A stretch of 64,000 nucleotides of DNA, from NCBI RefSeq assembly GCF_008107695.1, contig NZ_VIRG01000070.1:1364001-1428000 (forward strand), given 5' to 3'. Positions within the stretch are counted from its first letter, which is position 1. Each line of letters begins with the position of its first letter. The notes beneath the pieces are model-generated. The model did not search any database. It saw only the letters and a program-made list of their open reading frames with translations, and had not been told where the DNA came from. A program made the translations under genes and the position numbers. Source of the stretch: Stappia sp. BW2 (GTDB lineage: Bacteria > Pseudomonadota > Alphaproteobacteria > Rhizobiales > Stappiaceae). Below, in pieces: positions 8,674-17,954 of the stretch.

Positions 8674-10074
8674 TTGAAACCGAAGTCTCGCGCAGACGAT
8701 TTTTCTAAATCCAATGGTTCCGAAGAACCAGGCCAGAAATCGCTAAGGTTGAAGGATACTGGGGTTGACCGTCTGCCCCAGCCTTTTCGTGCGATGATTT
8801 TGGAGCCGGTTCTGCAATTGCGTGGCGAGTCCAGCCAGGCAGACCTTCGTGGCAACCGCAGTCCGGAAGCGCGTCTGGAAGAAGCCCTCGGCCTAAGCGC
8901 CGCCATCAATCTCAAAATTGCGCATTCCGGCGTTGTCCGGATCAATAATCCCAGGCCCGCAACACTGTTTGGGGATGGCAAGGTTGCCGAACTTGCCGGC
9001 ATCGTCGCGAGCGAGGATCTTGACCTCGTCGTTATCGATCATCCACTTACGCCGGTTCAGCAGCGTAACCTTGAACGCCGTCTCGAGACCAAAGTGATCG
9101 ACCGTACCGGTTTGATCCTTGAGATATTCGGTGACCGGGCACGGACCAAGGAAGGTCGCCTTCAGGTCGATCTGGCGCATCTAACCTGGCAGAAAAGCCG
9201 TCTTGTGCGGTCTTGGACCCACCTTGAGCGTCAGCGCGGTGGGGCGGGCTTCATGGGCGGTCCGGGCGAAACCCAGATCGAAGCTGACCGCCGTCAGATT
9301 CAGGATCGTATCATTGCGCTTCAGAAGCAGCTTGAGCAGGTTCGCCGTACGCGTGATCTGCACCGCAAGAAGCGCAAAAAGATCCCGCAGCCGGTGATTG
9401 CTCTTGTCGGCTATACCAACGCCGGAAAATCGACATTGTTCAATCGGATGACCGAATCCGATGTATTCGCCAAGGATCTTCTGTTCGCGACGCTTGATCC
9501 AACCTTACGTAAGGTCGCCTTGCCGCATGGCAAGGAAGTTATCCTGTCGGACACGGTGGGTTTCATCTCCGATCTTCCAACGCATCTGGTGGCCGCTTTT
9601 AGGGCGACGCTGGAAGAGGTGCTTGAAGCGGATCTCATCCTGCATGTGCGGGATATTTCGCATACAGACACAGAAGCGCAGGCAGAGGACGTCAAGAAGA
9701 CGCTGACGGATCTTGGTGTCGATGCTTTGACCGGTGCGCCGATCATCGAAGTGTGGAACAAGATCGATTGCCTCGATCCTGCCTATCGCGAAAAGCTGCT
9801 GGAAGATGCCGGCGAAGAAGGTCCGATTGCCCTTTCCGCTTTGACGGGCGAAGGGATCGAGCAGCTTTACGCGCGCGTCGATGCCTTTATGGCGCAGCAT
9901 GATGACATTCTGACCGTCAAGATACCTGTGGCCGAAGGAGCGTTGTTGGCGAAACTCTATCAGATGGCCGAGGTGATGGAACGTACGGACGCCGAAGATT
10001 TCGTGACGGCCGAAGTGCGCGTTTCCGACAAGCAGCGCGGTCCGTTCCGCGAGTTTTATGCAGCTTATCTTTAG
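8674..10074 (+). CDS. hflX: Ribosome-associated GTPase HflX
   Basis: 466 aa. An N-terminal HflX domain with the glycine-rich linker motif GGPGETQIEADRR is followed by the G domain: P-loop GYTNAGKST, switch II DTVGFI and NKID. It splits or rescues stalled ribosomes. The first possible start is a TTG directly after the hfq TGA, with no space between. An internal ATG about 41 codons in (AMILEPVLQL) is the alternative, and family starts are often close to that point. The true start is therefore open. Confidence 0.93.
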   Translation: MKPKSRADDFSKSNGSEEPGQKSLRLKDTGVDRLPQPFRAMILEPVLQLRGESSQADLRGNRSPEARLEEALGLSAAINLKIAHSGVVRINNPRPATLFGDGKVAELAGIVASEDLDLVVIDHPLTPVQQRNLERRLETKVIDRTGLILEIFGDRARTKEGRLQVDLAHLTWQKSRLVRSWTHLERQRGGAGFMGGPGETQIEADRRQIQDRIIALQKQLEQVRRTRDLHRKKRKKIPQPVIALVGYTNAGKSTLFNRMTESDVFAKDLLFATLDPTLRKVALPHGKEVILSDTVGFISDLPTHLVAAFRATLEEVLEADLILHVRDISHTDTEAQAEDVKKTLTDLGVDALTGAPIIEVWNKIDCLDPAYREKLLEDAGEEGPIALSALTGEGIEQLYARVDAFMAQHDDILTVKIPVAEGALLAKLYQMAEVMERTDAEDFVTAEVRVSDKQRGPFREFYAAYL

Positions 10075-10118
10075 CTAGTCACGTCGAAAGTATGCAAAAT
10101 CGGGACGAGCCGCACGGA

Positions 10119-10940
10119 CTATTTGTTCTTGGCGGCTTGCCAAGCTGCTTCCATCTCATCCAGCGTCATTGCTTCAAGCGTCGTGTCCGTTTTCACAGCC
10201 TGCTCTTCAATGGCTGCAAAACGTTTGCGGAATTTTCGGTTGGTGCGCCTAAGTGCCTCTTCCGGATCGATGTCCAGGTGCCGTGCGAGATTTGCAAGCG
10301 CGAACAGCGTGTCGCCGAGTTCATCTGATATCCGGTCTTTGTCCGGTGACGGCCCAGCAAGTTCCTCGTCCAGCTCGTGGGTTTCTTCTCGGATCTTGTC
10401 CAGAACCAGCCTTGCGTCATTCCAGTCAAATCCAACCCTTGAAGCCCGTCGCTGAAGCTTGTCAGCTTCCTGGAGGGCCGGGAAGGCAGTCGGGACGTCG
10501 TCGAGGAAGCCCTTTGCTGCTTCTTCGATGCCGAGCGATTCCTTGGCTGCGCGTTTTTCTGCCCGCTCTTCCGCCTTGATCCGTTCCCAGATACCTTTGA
10601 CATGTTCCGGTTTTTCGCCGTTCTCGTCACCAAAAACATGCGGATGCCGGCGGATCATTTTTTTTGTGATGGCTTCCACCACATCGCCGAAATCAAAGTG
10701 TTCTTCTTCTTCCGCCATGCGGGCGTGATAGACGACCTGAAGCAACAAATCGCCGAGTTCTTCGCGCAGTTCCACCACATCGTTCTTGGCGATGGCGTCC
10801 GCGACCTCATAGGCCTCTTCCAGCGTATAAGGCGCGATGGTCTCGAATGTCTGTTCCAGATCCCAGGGACAACCGGTCATGGGCGTTCTGAGCGCTGCCA
10901 TGATTTCAATCAGGCGGGTGATATCGCGGCTGGGTGTCAT
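10119..10940 (-). CDS. mazG: Nucleoside triphosphate pyrophosphohydrolase MazG
   Basis: 273 aa from the chosen ATG. Two MazG all-alpha repeats are present, each with the metal-binding acidic pattern (EELGDLLLQVVYHARMAEEE near the N-terminus, DELGDTLFALANLARHL in the second half). It hydrolyses NTPs and dNTPs, cleaning aberrant nucleotides. The frame is open 17 codons upstream to an ATG at 10991, but homologues start near MTPSRDITRLIEIM, so 10940 is preferred. It is convergent with hflX and lies downstream of the pyrimidine transporter genes. Confidence 0.92.
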   Translation of the reverse strand: MTPSRDITRLIEIMAALRTPMTGCPWDLEQTFETIAPYTLEEAYEVADAIAKNDVVELREELGDLLLQVVYHARMAEEEEHFDFGDVVEAITKKMIRRHPHVFGDENGEKPEHVKGIWERIKAEERAEKRAAKESLGIEEAAKGFLDDVPTAFPALQEADKLQRRASRVGFDWNDARLVLDKIREETHELDEELAGPSPDKDRISDELGDTLFALANLARHLDIDPEEALRRTNRKFRKRFAAIEEQAVKTDTTLEAMTLDEMEAAWQAAKNK

Positions 10941-11018
10941 TGAGGGAAAACATCCTGTCTTCTTGTCATCCGGGATGATGCCTTTTGACATATCCAGGAT
11001 GACAAGTGGAGTGAGAAT

Positions 11019-12164
11019 TTACCCCCTGAGAGACGGATGCCAGAAGGTGACGGCGCGTTCCAGAAGTGCCACGAGGCCGTAGAACAGGGAACCGGCGAGG
11101 GCAGCGACGGCAATCTCGGCCCAGACCATGTCGACATTCATCCGGCCGACTTCCGTGGAGATGCGGAAACCCATGCCGACGATCGGTGTGCCGAAGAATT
11201 CCGCGACGATGGCACCAATCAGGGCGAGCGTCGAATTGATTTTGAGCGCATTGAAGATGAAGGGCATGGCCATCGGCAGGCGCAGCTTGAAGAGCGTCTG
11301 CCAATAGTTGGAGGCATAGGTGCGCATCAGGTCGCGTTGCATGGCCTCGGAGGCGGACAGGCCCGAAACCGTGTTCACCAGCATGGGGAAGAAGGTCATG
11401 ATGATGACGACCGCAGCCTTTGATGGCCAGTCGAAGCCGAACCACATCACCATGATGGGGGCGACACCGATGATCGGTAGGGCAGACACCAGATTGCCGA
11501 TTGGCAGCAGCCCTCGGCGGAGGAAAGGCACCCGGTCCACCAGGATTGCGGTGATGAACGCGGACCCGCAGCCGATGGCGTAACCGGCCAGAACAGCCTT
11601 CAGAAAGGTCTGGCGGAAGTCAGCCCAGAGTGTCGGACCGGAATTCGTCAGGCGAACCCATATTTCGGACGGGGCCGGTAGCAGAACCTTTGGAATGCCT
11701 GCGCCCGTCACGATGATCTGCCACAGCACCAGAAGCGTGATGCCAAAGAGTGTCGGAATGGCGATGTTGATGAGCCGGGTTGCGAGCGGAGACATGCGGC
11801 GCCACGTAGCAAGACGCTCCACGAACAGCCATGACGCCGCCCAGGTAGCTGCAACAAGAGCCCAGAAACCGAGCGTGGCCTCTCCGATATGGTTTGAGGC
11901 CGTCGCAATCAGCAACCAGGCAGCAACGGCGGTCACGAGACCAAGTACAACATCGCCAACCGGATTGCGCATGAAACCAAGTTCGTAACGCACACCGGCA
12001 ATTGCCAGGATCACAAGGCAGATGGCCAGCCGAGGCACATCCATGACGCCGTAGTCGGGGCCGAAGATCGGACTGAAGAGGCCGATTACGACCATGGCAA
12101 CGATGAACCAAGCCAGCAGCGCGGGCATATCCAGGCGGCTTTTTTTCGCGGTCATGGTGCTCAT
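11019..12164 (-). CDS. ABC importer permease with extra N-terminal membrane segments
   Basis: 381 aa, about 100 longer than usual for the SsuC/NrtB/TauC permease family. The last ~250 residues are the standard binding-protein-dependent permease, with the cytoplasmic EAA-type loop around LMRTYASNYWQTLFKLRLPMAMP. The first ~130 residues add about four hydrophobic segments of unknown role. It shares one base (TGATG) with the end of the upstream permease. With that permease and the ATPase it would import a pyrimidine, hydantoin or dihydropyrimidine; the substrate is inferred from neighbours. Confidence 0.88.
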   Translation of the reverse strand: MSTMTAKKSRLDMPALLAWFIVAMVVIGLFSPIFGPDYGVMDVPRLAICLVILAIAGVRYELGFMRNPVGDVVLGLVTAVAAWLLIATASNHIGEATLGFWALVAATWAASWLFVERLATWRRMSPLATRLINIAIPTLFGITLLVLWQIIVTGAGIPKVLLPAPSEIWVRLTNSGPTLWADFRQTFLKAVLAGYAIGCGSAFITAILVDRVPFLRRGLLPIGNLVSALPIIGVAPIMVMWFGFDWPSKAAVVIIMTFFPMLVNTVSGLSASEAMQRDLMRTYASNYWQTLFKLRLPMAMPFIFNALKINSTLALIGAIVAEFFGTPIVGMGFRISTEVGRMNVDMVWAEIAVAALAGSLFYGLVALLERAVTFWHPSLRG

Positions 12165-13084
12165 CAGGCCATCCCCATGCGTTTCAGCGTGCGTTTTTCG
12201 ATCACACCAATCAGTGCAACCAGAGCCCCTGCCAGGAAGGCGGCCATCAAAAGTGCGGACCAGATCTGGACGGTCTGGCCGTAGTAAGATCCCGCAAGCA
12301 GCCTTGCTCCAAGGCCGGCAATGGCACCGGTTGGCAGTTCACCGACGATGGCCCCGACGAGCGAGGCCGCCATGCCGATTTTCATGGAGGTGAAGAGGTA
12401 GGGCACCGCATAGGGCAGGCGCAATTTCCAGAAGGCCTGGATACGCGTCGCCGAATAGGTGTGCATCAGGTCCATGTGGATGACTTCAGGCGATCTCAGC
12501 CCCTTCACCATGCCAACCGTAACCGGGAAGAAGGACAGATAGGTCGAAATCATGGCTTTCGGCAGCAGGCCGGAGATACCGACTGCGTTCAGAACCACGA
12601 TGATCATGGGCGCAATGGCCAGAATTGGTATGGTCTGCGAGGAAATGACCCAGGGCATCAGCGACTTGTCGAGAACACGCGAATGGACGATTCCAATCGC
12701 CAGAACTATGCCGAGCGTCGTGCCGATGAGAAATCCTAGGAGCGTCGAGGACAGCGTAATGCCGGTATGATAGAGCAGGGACCGCTTGGAGGTGATTTTC
12801 TTGTTCACCGTCGTGTCCCAGATTTCCACCAGCACCTGGTGCGGAGCGGGAAGGACCGGGCGTTCCTGATAAAGCGTATCGGCAACGAGCTGTGAAAACG
12901 CGACGTTCTCCTGGCCGGCTCGTTTATAGATGTCTCGTTGGAAAGGCGCGTTGAGAGCAACTGCCGAGACGTACCACAACGCCAGAATGGCCAGCACCAC
13001 CACGAGGACTGGGCCAACTGTGCCGGACATGAGGCCGGAAAACGGATTGGTGCTGCGGGACGGGGAAAGAGAGGTGTCGGTCAT
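12164..13084 (-). CDS. ABC importer permease (SsuC/NrtB type)
   Basis: 306 aa. One N-terminal membrane segment (VGPVLVVVLAILALWYVSAVAL) precedes the permease core, whose EAA-like loop is near LMHTYSATRIQAFWKLRLPYAVP. I chose the ATG at 13084 over one five codons upstream because GGGAGA lies 7 bases before it and because it overlaps the stop of the preceding small gene as ATGA. It pairs with the 381-residue permease and the ATPase. Confidence 0.9.
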   Translation of the reverse strand: MTDTSLSPSRSTNPFSGLMSGTVGPVLVVVLAILALWYVSAVALNAPFQRDIYKRAGQENVAFSQLVADTLYQERPVLPAPHQVLVEIWDTTVNKKITSKRSLLYHTGITLSSTLLGFLIGTTLGIVLAIGIVHSRVLDKSLMPWVISSQTIPILAIAPMIIVVLNAVGISGLLPKAMISTYLSFFPVTVGMVKGLRSPEVIHMDLMHTYSATRIQAFWKLRLPYAVPYLFTSMKIGMAASLVGAIVGELPTGAIAGLGARLLAGSYYGQTVQIWSALLMAAFLAGALVALIGVIEKRTLKRMGMA

Positions 13085-13314
13085 GTGACAATCTCCCATC
13101 CGGTTCGTTGTTTGATCAGCTTGCCTTTGTCTTTAAGTTTTTCGCCTGCCCAACGAAGATCATATTGCCATGTATAAAGAGCGTTCCCATGAGCCCTTAT
13201 CTGTGGCTCATAGTTCTCCCATACATATTTGCTGATCGCAGTGACGCTTGCTTTGCCGCCATGAAAATCTATTGCTGAAATAATCCAATCTTCGAGATCG
13301 CTTCGAATTGTCAT
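13081..13314 (-). CDS. Small winged-helix-like protein inside the ABC operon
   Basis: 77 aa. No known family is recognised with certainty. The layout (helical N-terminus, GGKASVTAISKYVWENY as a possible helix-turn-helix, an RWAGEKLKDKGKL helix and a final GWEIV strand) resembles small winged-helix proteins related to the N-terminal domain of Mrr-type proteins. It is translated between the ATPase gene (stop 15 bases upstream) and a permease (4-base ATGA overlap), so it is part of the transporter operon rather than a stray frame. Function unknown; a local regulator is one possibility. Confidence 0.7.
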   Translation of the reverse strand: MTIRSDLEDWIISAIDFHGGKASVTAISKYVWENYEPQIRAHGNALYTWQYDLRWAGEKLKDKGKLIKQRTGWEIVT

Positions 13315-13329
13315 TTGTCTGCACCTCGA

Positions 13330-14172
13330 TCAATCCTCATAGGAATGTCCCGCTTTCAGGCCTTCGCGCACCCGGTGAGCAATTTTCAGAAACTCAGGTG
13401 TTTCGCGAACATCGAGACTGCGCTCGCGCGGAAGGTCGCTTTCGATAACGTCATAGATACGTCCCGGCCGCGGGCAGAGCACGACGATCTTGGTCGACAG
13501 GAAAACAGCTTCGGGGATTGAGTGGGTAACAAAGACAACGGTCTTGTTGGTTTTTGCCCAAAGTTGCAGAAGCTGCTCGTTCAGGTGGTCGCGAACGATC
13601 TCGTCAAGCGCGCCGAAAGGCTCGTCCATCAAGAGCAGATCCGGCTCGACGGCAAGGGCACGGGCGATGGAAGCGCGCTGCTGCATTCCACCGGAGAGCT
13701 GCCAGGGATACTTCTTCTCAAAGCCGGTCAGGTTGACCAGTTCCATGTTGCGGGAAATGCGTTCTTGCTGTTCAGCCTTTGACAGCCCCATGATTTCCAG
13801 CGGCAACGCCACGTTCTTGGCAATCGTGCGCCAGGGGTAAAGGGCGGCAGCCTGGAAGACATAGCCATAGGCCCGGTTAAGGCGGGCGTCTTCCGGAGAC
13901 ACACCGTTGACCGAGATGGAACCGGCTGTCGGTTTTTCAAGATCGGCGATGACCCTGAGCAAGGTGGTCTTGCCGCAGCCAGAGGGACCGATGAAGGAAA
14001 CGAAGTCTCCCTCTTCGATCTTCAGATCGATGTCTGAAAGCGCATGAACCGGCCCGTCGTTGGTCTCGAACGTGAGCGAGAGGTTCTCGATATCGATTAC
14101 CCGGTTCGGGCTGGCGCTTTGTTTGTTTTCCACCATTGCGGTGTCCTTTGCGCTGGCAAGTGCAGTCATCAA
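13330..14172 (-). CDS. ABC importer ATP-binding protein (SsuB/NrtD type)
   Basis: 280 aa. Walker A is GPSGCGKTT, the Q-loop region is YVFQAAALYPW, the signature is LSGGMQQR, Walker B is LLLMDEPFGALD and the switch His is in VFVTHSIPEA. It is typical of nitrate, sulfonate and pyrimidine importers of this permease class. It lies 86 bases downstream of the dihydropyrimidinase gene. No periplasmic binding-protein gene accompanies this transporter anywhere in the cluster. Confidence 0.92.
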   Translation of the reverse strand: MMTALASAKDTAMVENKQSASPNRVIDIENLSLTFETNDGPVHALSDIDLKIEEGDFVSFIGPSGCGKTTLLRVIADLEKPTAGSISVNGVSPEDARLNRAYGYVFQAAALYPWRTIAKNVALPLEIMGLSKAEQQERISRNMELVNLTGFEKKYPWQLSGGMQQRASIARALAVEPDLLLMDEPFGALDEIVRDHLNEQLLQLWAKTNKTVVFVTHSIPEAVFLSTKIVVLCPRPGRIYDVIESDLPRERSLDVRETPEFLKIAHRVREGLKAGHSYED

Positions 14173-14258
14173 TTTCCTCGCGGCACGAAACGGGTCCGGT
14201 TTGACACTTTCGTTTCTTGAAAGTCCCCGCCCTTCTGAAGGGCGGGGACGAATTTGGA

Positions 14259-15716
14259 TCAGACGCCGCTGGCGGGAATGCCGGTACGCTCCACCTTACG
14301 CGGTGCGGTCAGTTCCTTCCACGTGCTCAGCGCCTTGTTGACGGCCTGATGCGGTTTGCGCGCGACGAATTCGCCGTGACCCTGGCTGTGATTGACCGTG
14401 CCATCTTCAACGGCAACGCGGCCACGGGTCAGCGTATAGCGTGGCAGCCCTTTGACAGCCTTGCCCTCGAACACGTTGTAGTCGATGGCCGACTGCTGGC
14501 TGGAGGCGGAAATGGTCTTTGATTTTTCCGGATCCCAGACCACGAGATCGGCATCCGCGCCAACCAGAATTGCTCCTTTTTTCGGATAGATATTGAGGAT
14601 CTTTGCAATGTTGGTTGAAGTGACGGCGACGAATTCGTTCGGTGTCAGACGGCCGGTATTCACCCCATAGGTCCACAACATCGGCATACGGTCTTCAAGG
14701 CCGCCGGTGCCGTTCGGGATCTTGGTGAAATCGCCGACACCGGTGCGTTTCTGATCGGTCGTAAAGGCGCAATGGTCCGTTGCAACCACCTGCAGCGAGC
14801 CGGAGGCGAGACCTGCCCAAAGGCTGTCCTGGTGTTTCTTGTCGCGGAACGGAGGCGACATGACCCGGCGGGCTGCATGGTCCCAATCGGCGTTCTTGTA
14901 TTCGCCGTCATCAAGCGTCAGGTGCTGGATAAGCGGTTCGCCGTAAGCCCGGATGCCATTTTGACGGGCCCGGCGAATGGCTTCATGCGCCTGTTCGGAA
15001 GACGTGTGAACGATATAGACCGGCACGCCAGCCATGTCTGCGATCATGATCGCGCGGTTGGTGGCTTCGCCTTCCACTTCCGGCGGACGGGAATAGGCAT
15101 GGGCTTCCGGACCGTTGTTGCCTTCTGCAAGTAGTTTTTGCTGCAAGGTGGCAACCACGTCTCCGTTTTCTGCATGCACCAGTGGCAAGGCGCCGAGTTC
15201 GGCGCAGCGTGAGAACGAGGCGAACATCTCGTCGTCATTCACCATCAAGGCGCCCTTGTAGGCCATGAAGTGTTTGAAGGTGTTGATGCCCTTCTGTTGC
15301 ACAACGGTCTGCATGTCATTGAAGACCTGCTCGCCCCACCAGGTGATCGCCATGTGGAAGGAATAGTCGCAGTGGGCCATTGACGACTTGTTGTCCCACA
15401 TCTGCAGCGCTTCCAGCAGGGATTGGCCGGGCGAGGGCAGGGCGAAATCGACAACCATGGTCGTACCGCCGGCAAGTGCCGCGCGCGTTCCGCTGTCGAA
15501 ATTGTCCGTCGAGAATGTGCCCATGAAGGGCATTTCCAGGTGGGTGTGCGGATCGATGCCGCCTGGCATGATGTAACAGCCGGTCGCATCCAGGGTTTCG
15601 TCACCGGACAGGTTGGGTCCGATTTCGACAATGCGGCCGTCTTCGATTTTCACATCGGCTTCGTAGGAAAGATCGGCGGTAACAACCGTACCGCCCTTGA
15701 TCACTTTGCTGGCCAT
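14259..15716 (-). CDS. hydA: Dihydropyrimidinase / D-hydantoinase
   Basis: 485 aa amidohydrolase. Metal ligands H57 and H59 (GGIDPHTH), carboxylated K154 (FMAYKG), H181 (LVHAENGD) and the late Asp (VVATDHCAF) are all present. It opens dihydrouracil or dihydrothymine to N-carbamoyl-beta-amino acids, the second step of reductive pyrimidine breakdown, and usually also takes hydantoins. The next enzyme (16652-17908) and the aminotransferase (17955-19283) are encoded in the same direction. Dihydropyrimidine dehydrogenase is not in this window. Confidence 0.94.
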   Translation of the reverse strand: MASKVIKGGTVVTADLSYEADVKIEDGRIVEIGPNLSGDETLDATGCYIMPGGIDPHTHLEMPFMGTFSTDNFDSGTRAALAGGTTMVVDFALPSPGQSLLEALQMWDNKSSMAHCDYSFHMAITWWGEQVFNDMQTVVQQKGINTFKHFMAYKGALMVNDDEMFASFSRCAELGALPLVHAENGDVVATLQQKLLAEGNNGPEAHAYSRPPEVEGEATNRAIMIADMAGVPVYIVHTSSEQAHEAIRRARQNGIRAYGEPLIQHLTLDDGEYKNADWDHAARRVMSPPFRDKKHQDSLWAGLASGSLQVVATDHCAFTTDQKRTGVGDFTKIPNGTGGLEDRMPMLWTYGVNTGRLTPNEFVAVTSTNIAKILNIYPKKGAILVGADADLVVWDPEKSKTISASSQQSAIDYNVFEGKAVKGLPRYTLTRGRVAVEDGTVNHSQGHGEFVARKPHQAVNKALSTWKELTAPRKVERTGIPASGV

Positions 15717-15783
15717 TTGTGTTCCCCTTTTCGTTTGTCACTTGCCCGGTGCGAATTGCCGGTATTTCTGGCGGTAGTCTGCC

Positions 15784-16554
15784 TCAGGGGCAGGTTTCTA
15801 CCGGTGCCGTTAGATCCCGGTCCTTCAGGATCATGGCGATATTCTCTTGCGCGGCGACCTCGCAGGCTTCTGAAAAGTCTATCGGTCGGTCCGTATATTC
15901 TGCGTCGAAAACCGGTTTGCCATCCCGGACATAAGCGCCAACGTCGGCACACCATCTGTCCTGAAAACAGCTTTCGGCGATCAGGAAATCCATGTGATCG
16001 ATCAGGTCGGCTGTAAGGTCGGGCACATTTTTCTGACCGATACCGAGGTCGAGAGAATGTGCGATGGCAGCCAGCCTGGCGACATAGGCGACGACATCAT
16101 CCGCAGTGATCGGAAATCCACTGTCGTTGTCATGAACGTCCATGTTGTCAGGTTCAATCGCGTCGAAGCCTTCGTTCTTGCAGGCCTCGAAACGGGATTT
16201 CATAATGGGAAGCAGGACATCAAGTCGGCGAATGTCGAGAAAACGTTCATCCGGCCAATCTTCATAGGTCTTGCCCACTACGTCTTCCGGAAAGGCTTTG
16301 TAGTCCTTCGAGCCAGCTTCCAGCGTACCGATGCTGACGTAGCATATGGTTCGGACCCCTTTCTGCTGCAGCGCGGCAAGGTCGTCCGGTGTCACCAGAT
16401 CGGGGTGAAGATCCAGAACGCTGACCTGCCGGTTCAGATCGACCGGTTCGGTGAGCTGCCAATCCCAACTGTCGCCAACGGAGAAGGCATGGGCAGGTGC
16501 TGCGACCAGGAGCAGGCCGCAGAGCAGTACCAATGCCTTTCCGTTTGCGAGCAT
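15784..16554 (-). CDS. Secreted GH114-like (TIM-barrel) protein
   Basis: 256 aa. A signal peptide ends at AHA (residues 1-23). The mature part starts DSWDWQLTEPVD and contains VSVLDLHPD, TICYVSIGTLEAGSKDY, FLDIRR and GFDAIEPDNMDVHDN, the pattern of glycoside hydrolase family 114 (endo-alpha-1,4-polygalactosaminidase) and related TM1410-like barrels. It would act on an extracellular galactosamine-containing polymer. It sits between two pyrimidine-catabolic genes with 67 and 97 bases on either side, an odd place for a carbohydrate enzyme. Its role there is unknown. Confidence 0.8.
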   Translation of the reverse strand: MLANGKALVLLCGLLLVAAPAHAFSVGDSWDWQLTEPVDLNRQVSVLDLHPDLVTPDDLAALQQKGVRTICYVSIGTLEAGSKDYKAFPEDVVGKTYEDWPDERFLDIRRLDVLLPIMKSRFEACKNEGFDAIEPDNMDVHDNDSGFPITADDVVAYVARLAAIAHSLDLGIGQKNVPDLTADLIDHMDFLIAESCFQDRWCADVGAYVRDGKPVFDAEYTDRPIDFSEACEVAAQENIAMILKDRDLTAPVETCP

Positions 16555-16651
16555 CTATTCGCCGTTCCTCTTTTCCGGTTCCGGATCAAGCCCGGGACAG
16601 TTTGGCTTGTACAAACGCGGCGCGGATCCGCACCGGTCTGCCGATCTTTTG

Positions 16652-17908
16652 CTATTCCACAATCTCCGCCGTTTCGACGACCGCGTGGAACAGGACGTCC
16701 GCACCAGCTTTTGCCCAATCTCTGGAGATCTCTTCTGCCTCGTTGTGCGACAGGCCGTCGACACAGGGGCACATGATCATCGCGGTTGGAGCGACCTTGT
16801 TGATCCAGCAGGCATCGTGTCCGGCGCCGGAAATGATGTTCTGGTGGGAATAGCCGAGGCGTTCGGCTGCACTGCGGACAGCCTTGACGCACCCCTTGTC
16901 GAATTCCACCGGGTCGAAGCCACCGACTTTTTCGAACTCCACGTCCAGTCCCATCTCATCGCAGATCTTCTTCGCGCCTATTTTCAGGCGGTCTTCCATA
17001 TCCTTGATGACGGCAATGTCGGGAGAGCGGAAATCGATGGTAAAGACGGCCTTGCCGGGGATCACGTTTCGAGAATTCGGGAAGACGTCGATATGGCCTG
17101 CGGCGCCAACGGCATGTGGTGCATGCGACCAGGCGATTTCGTCGACCAGTTGAAGAATGCGGGCCATGCCGAGGCCGGCATTCTTGCGCAAGGGCATCGG
17201 TGTGGAACCAGTATGGCTGTCCTTGCCCGTAACGGTGACTTGTGTCCACGACAGGCCCTGGCCATGAGTAACGACGCCGATGTCCTTGCCTTCCGCTTCC
17301 AGGATCGGGCCCTGCTCGATATGCAGCTCGAACATGGCGTGCATCTTGGTCTTGCGGGCACCGACTTCTTCATCGCCAACCCAACCGATGCGTTTCAGCT
17401 CGTCGCCGAATTTCAGACCTTCGTGATCACTCCGGTCATAGGCCCAGTCCTGGGTGTGAACACCGGCGAAGACGCCGGAGGCAAGCATTGCCGGAGCAAA
17501 GCGTGTGCCTTCTTCGTTGGTCCAGTTGGTGACAACGATCGGATGTTTTGTCTTGATGCCGAGGTCATTCATGGTGCGGACGACTTCCAGCCCACCGAGA
17601 ACGCCCAGAACGCCATCGTATTTGCCGCCGGTCGGCTGCGTATCGAGGTGGGAGCCGACATAGACAGGCAGGGCGTCCGGGTCTGTTCCCGGACGCGTCA
17701 TGAACATGTTGCCCATGGTGTCGACAGCCATGCTCATGCCGGCTTCCTCGCACCACTTCTGGAACAGCTTACGGCCTTCGGCGTCTGCGTCGGTCAGGGT
17801 CTGGCGATTGTTGCCGCCGGCAACACCCGGTCCAACCTTGGCCATCTCCATCAGACTGTCCCAGAGGCGTTCTGCGTTGATCCTCAGGTTTTCGCCGGGG
17901 GCTGCCAT
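16652..17908 (-). CDS. N-carbamoyl-beta-alanine / N-carbamoyl-amino acid amidohydrolase
   Basis: 418 aa, M20 family, of the Zn-dependent hydantoinase/carbamoylase type. Metal-site motifs are GSHLDTQPTGGKYDG, NEEGTRFAPAMLASG and ELHIEQGPILE, and the dimerisation and lid segment HTGSTPM is present. It releases ammonia, CO2 and the free beta-amino acid from the dihydropyrimidinase product. Allantoate amidohydrolases are close relatives, but the neighbouring dihydropyrimidinase and aminotransferase favour the pyrimidine role. Confidence 0.9.
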   Translation of the reverse strand: MAAPGENLRINAERLWDSLMEMAKVGPGVAGGNNRQTLTDADAEGRKLFQKWCEEAGMSMAVDTMGNMFMTRPGTDPDALPVYVGSHLDTQPTGGKYDGVLGVLGGLEVVRTMNDLGIKTKHPIVVTNWTNEEGTRFAPAMLASGVFAGVHTQDWAYDRSDHEGLKFGDELKRIGWVGDEEVGARKTKMHAMFELHIEQGPILEAEGKDIGVVTHGQGLSWTQVTVTGKDSHTGSTPMPLRKNAGLGMARILQLVDEIAWSHAPHAVGAAGHIDVFPNSRNVIPGKAVFTIDFRSPDIAVIKDMEDRLKIGAKKICDEMGLDVEFEKVGGFDPVEFDKGCVKAVRSAAERLGYSHQNIISGAGHDACWINKVAPTAMIMCPCVDGLSHNEAEEISRDWAKAGADVLFHAVVETAEIVE

Positions 17909-17954
17909 GTCTGTGTCTCCTAAAACGTGTCTATGTCTCTGGTCTTGCCGGATG

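Noticed and set aside
16451..17923. A 490-codon open frame on the plus strand
   Set aside because: It lies antisense to the GH114-like and carbamoylase genes, has no family motif, and is explained by codon bias of the real genes.
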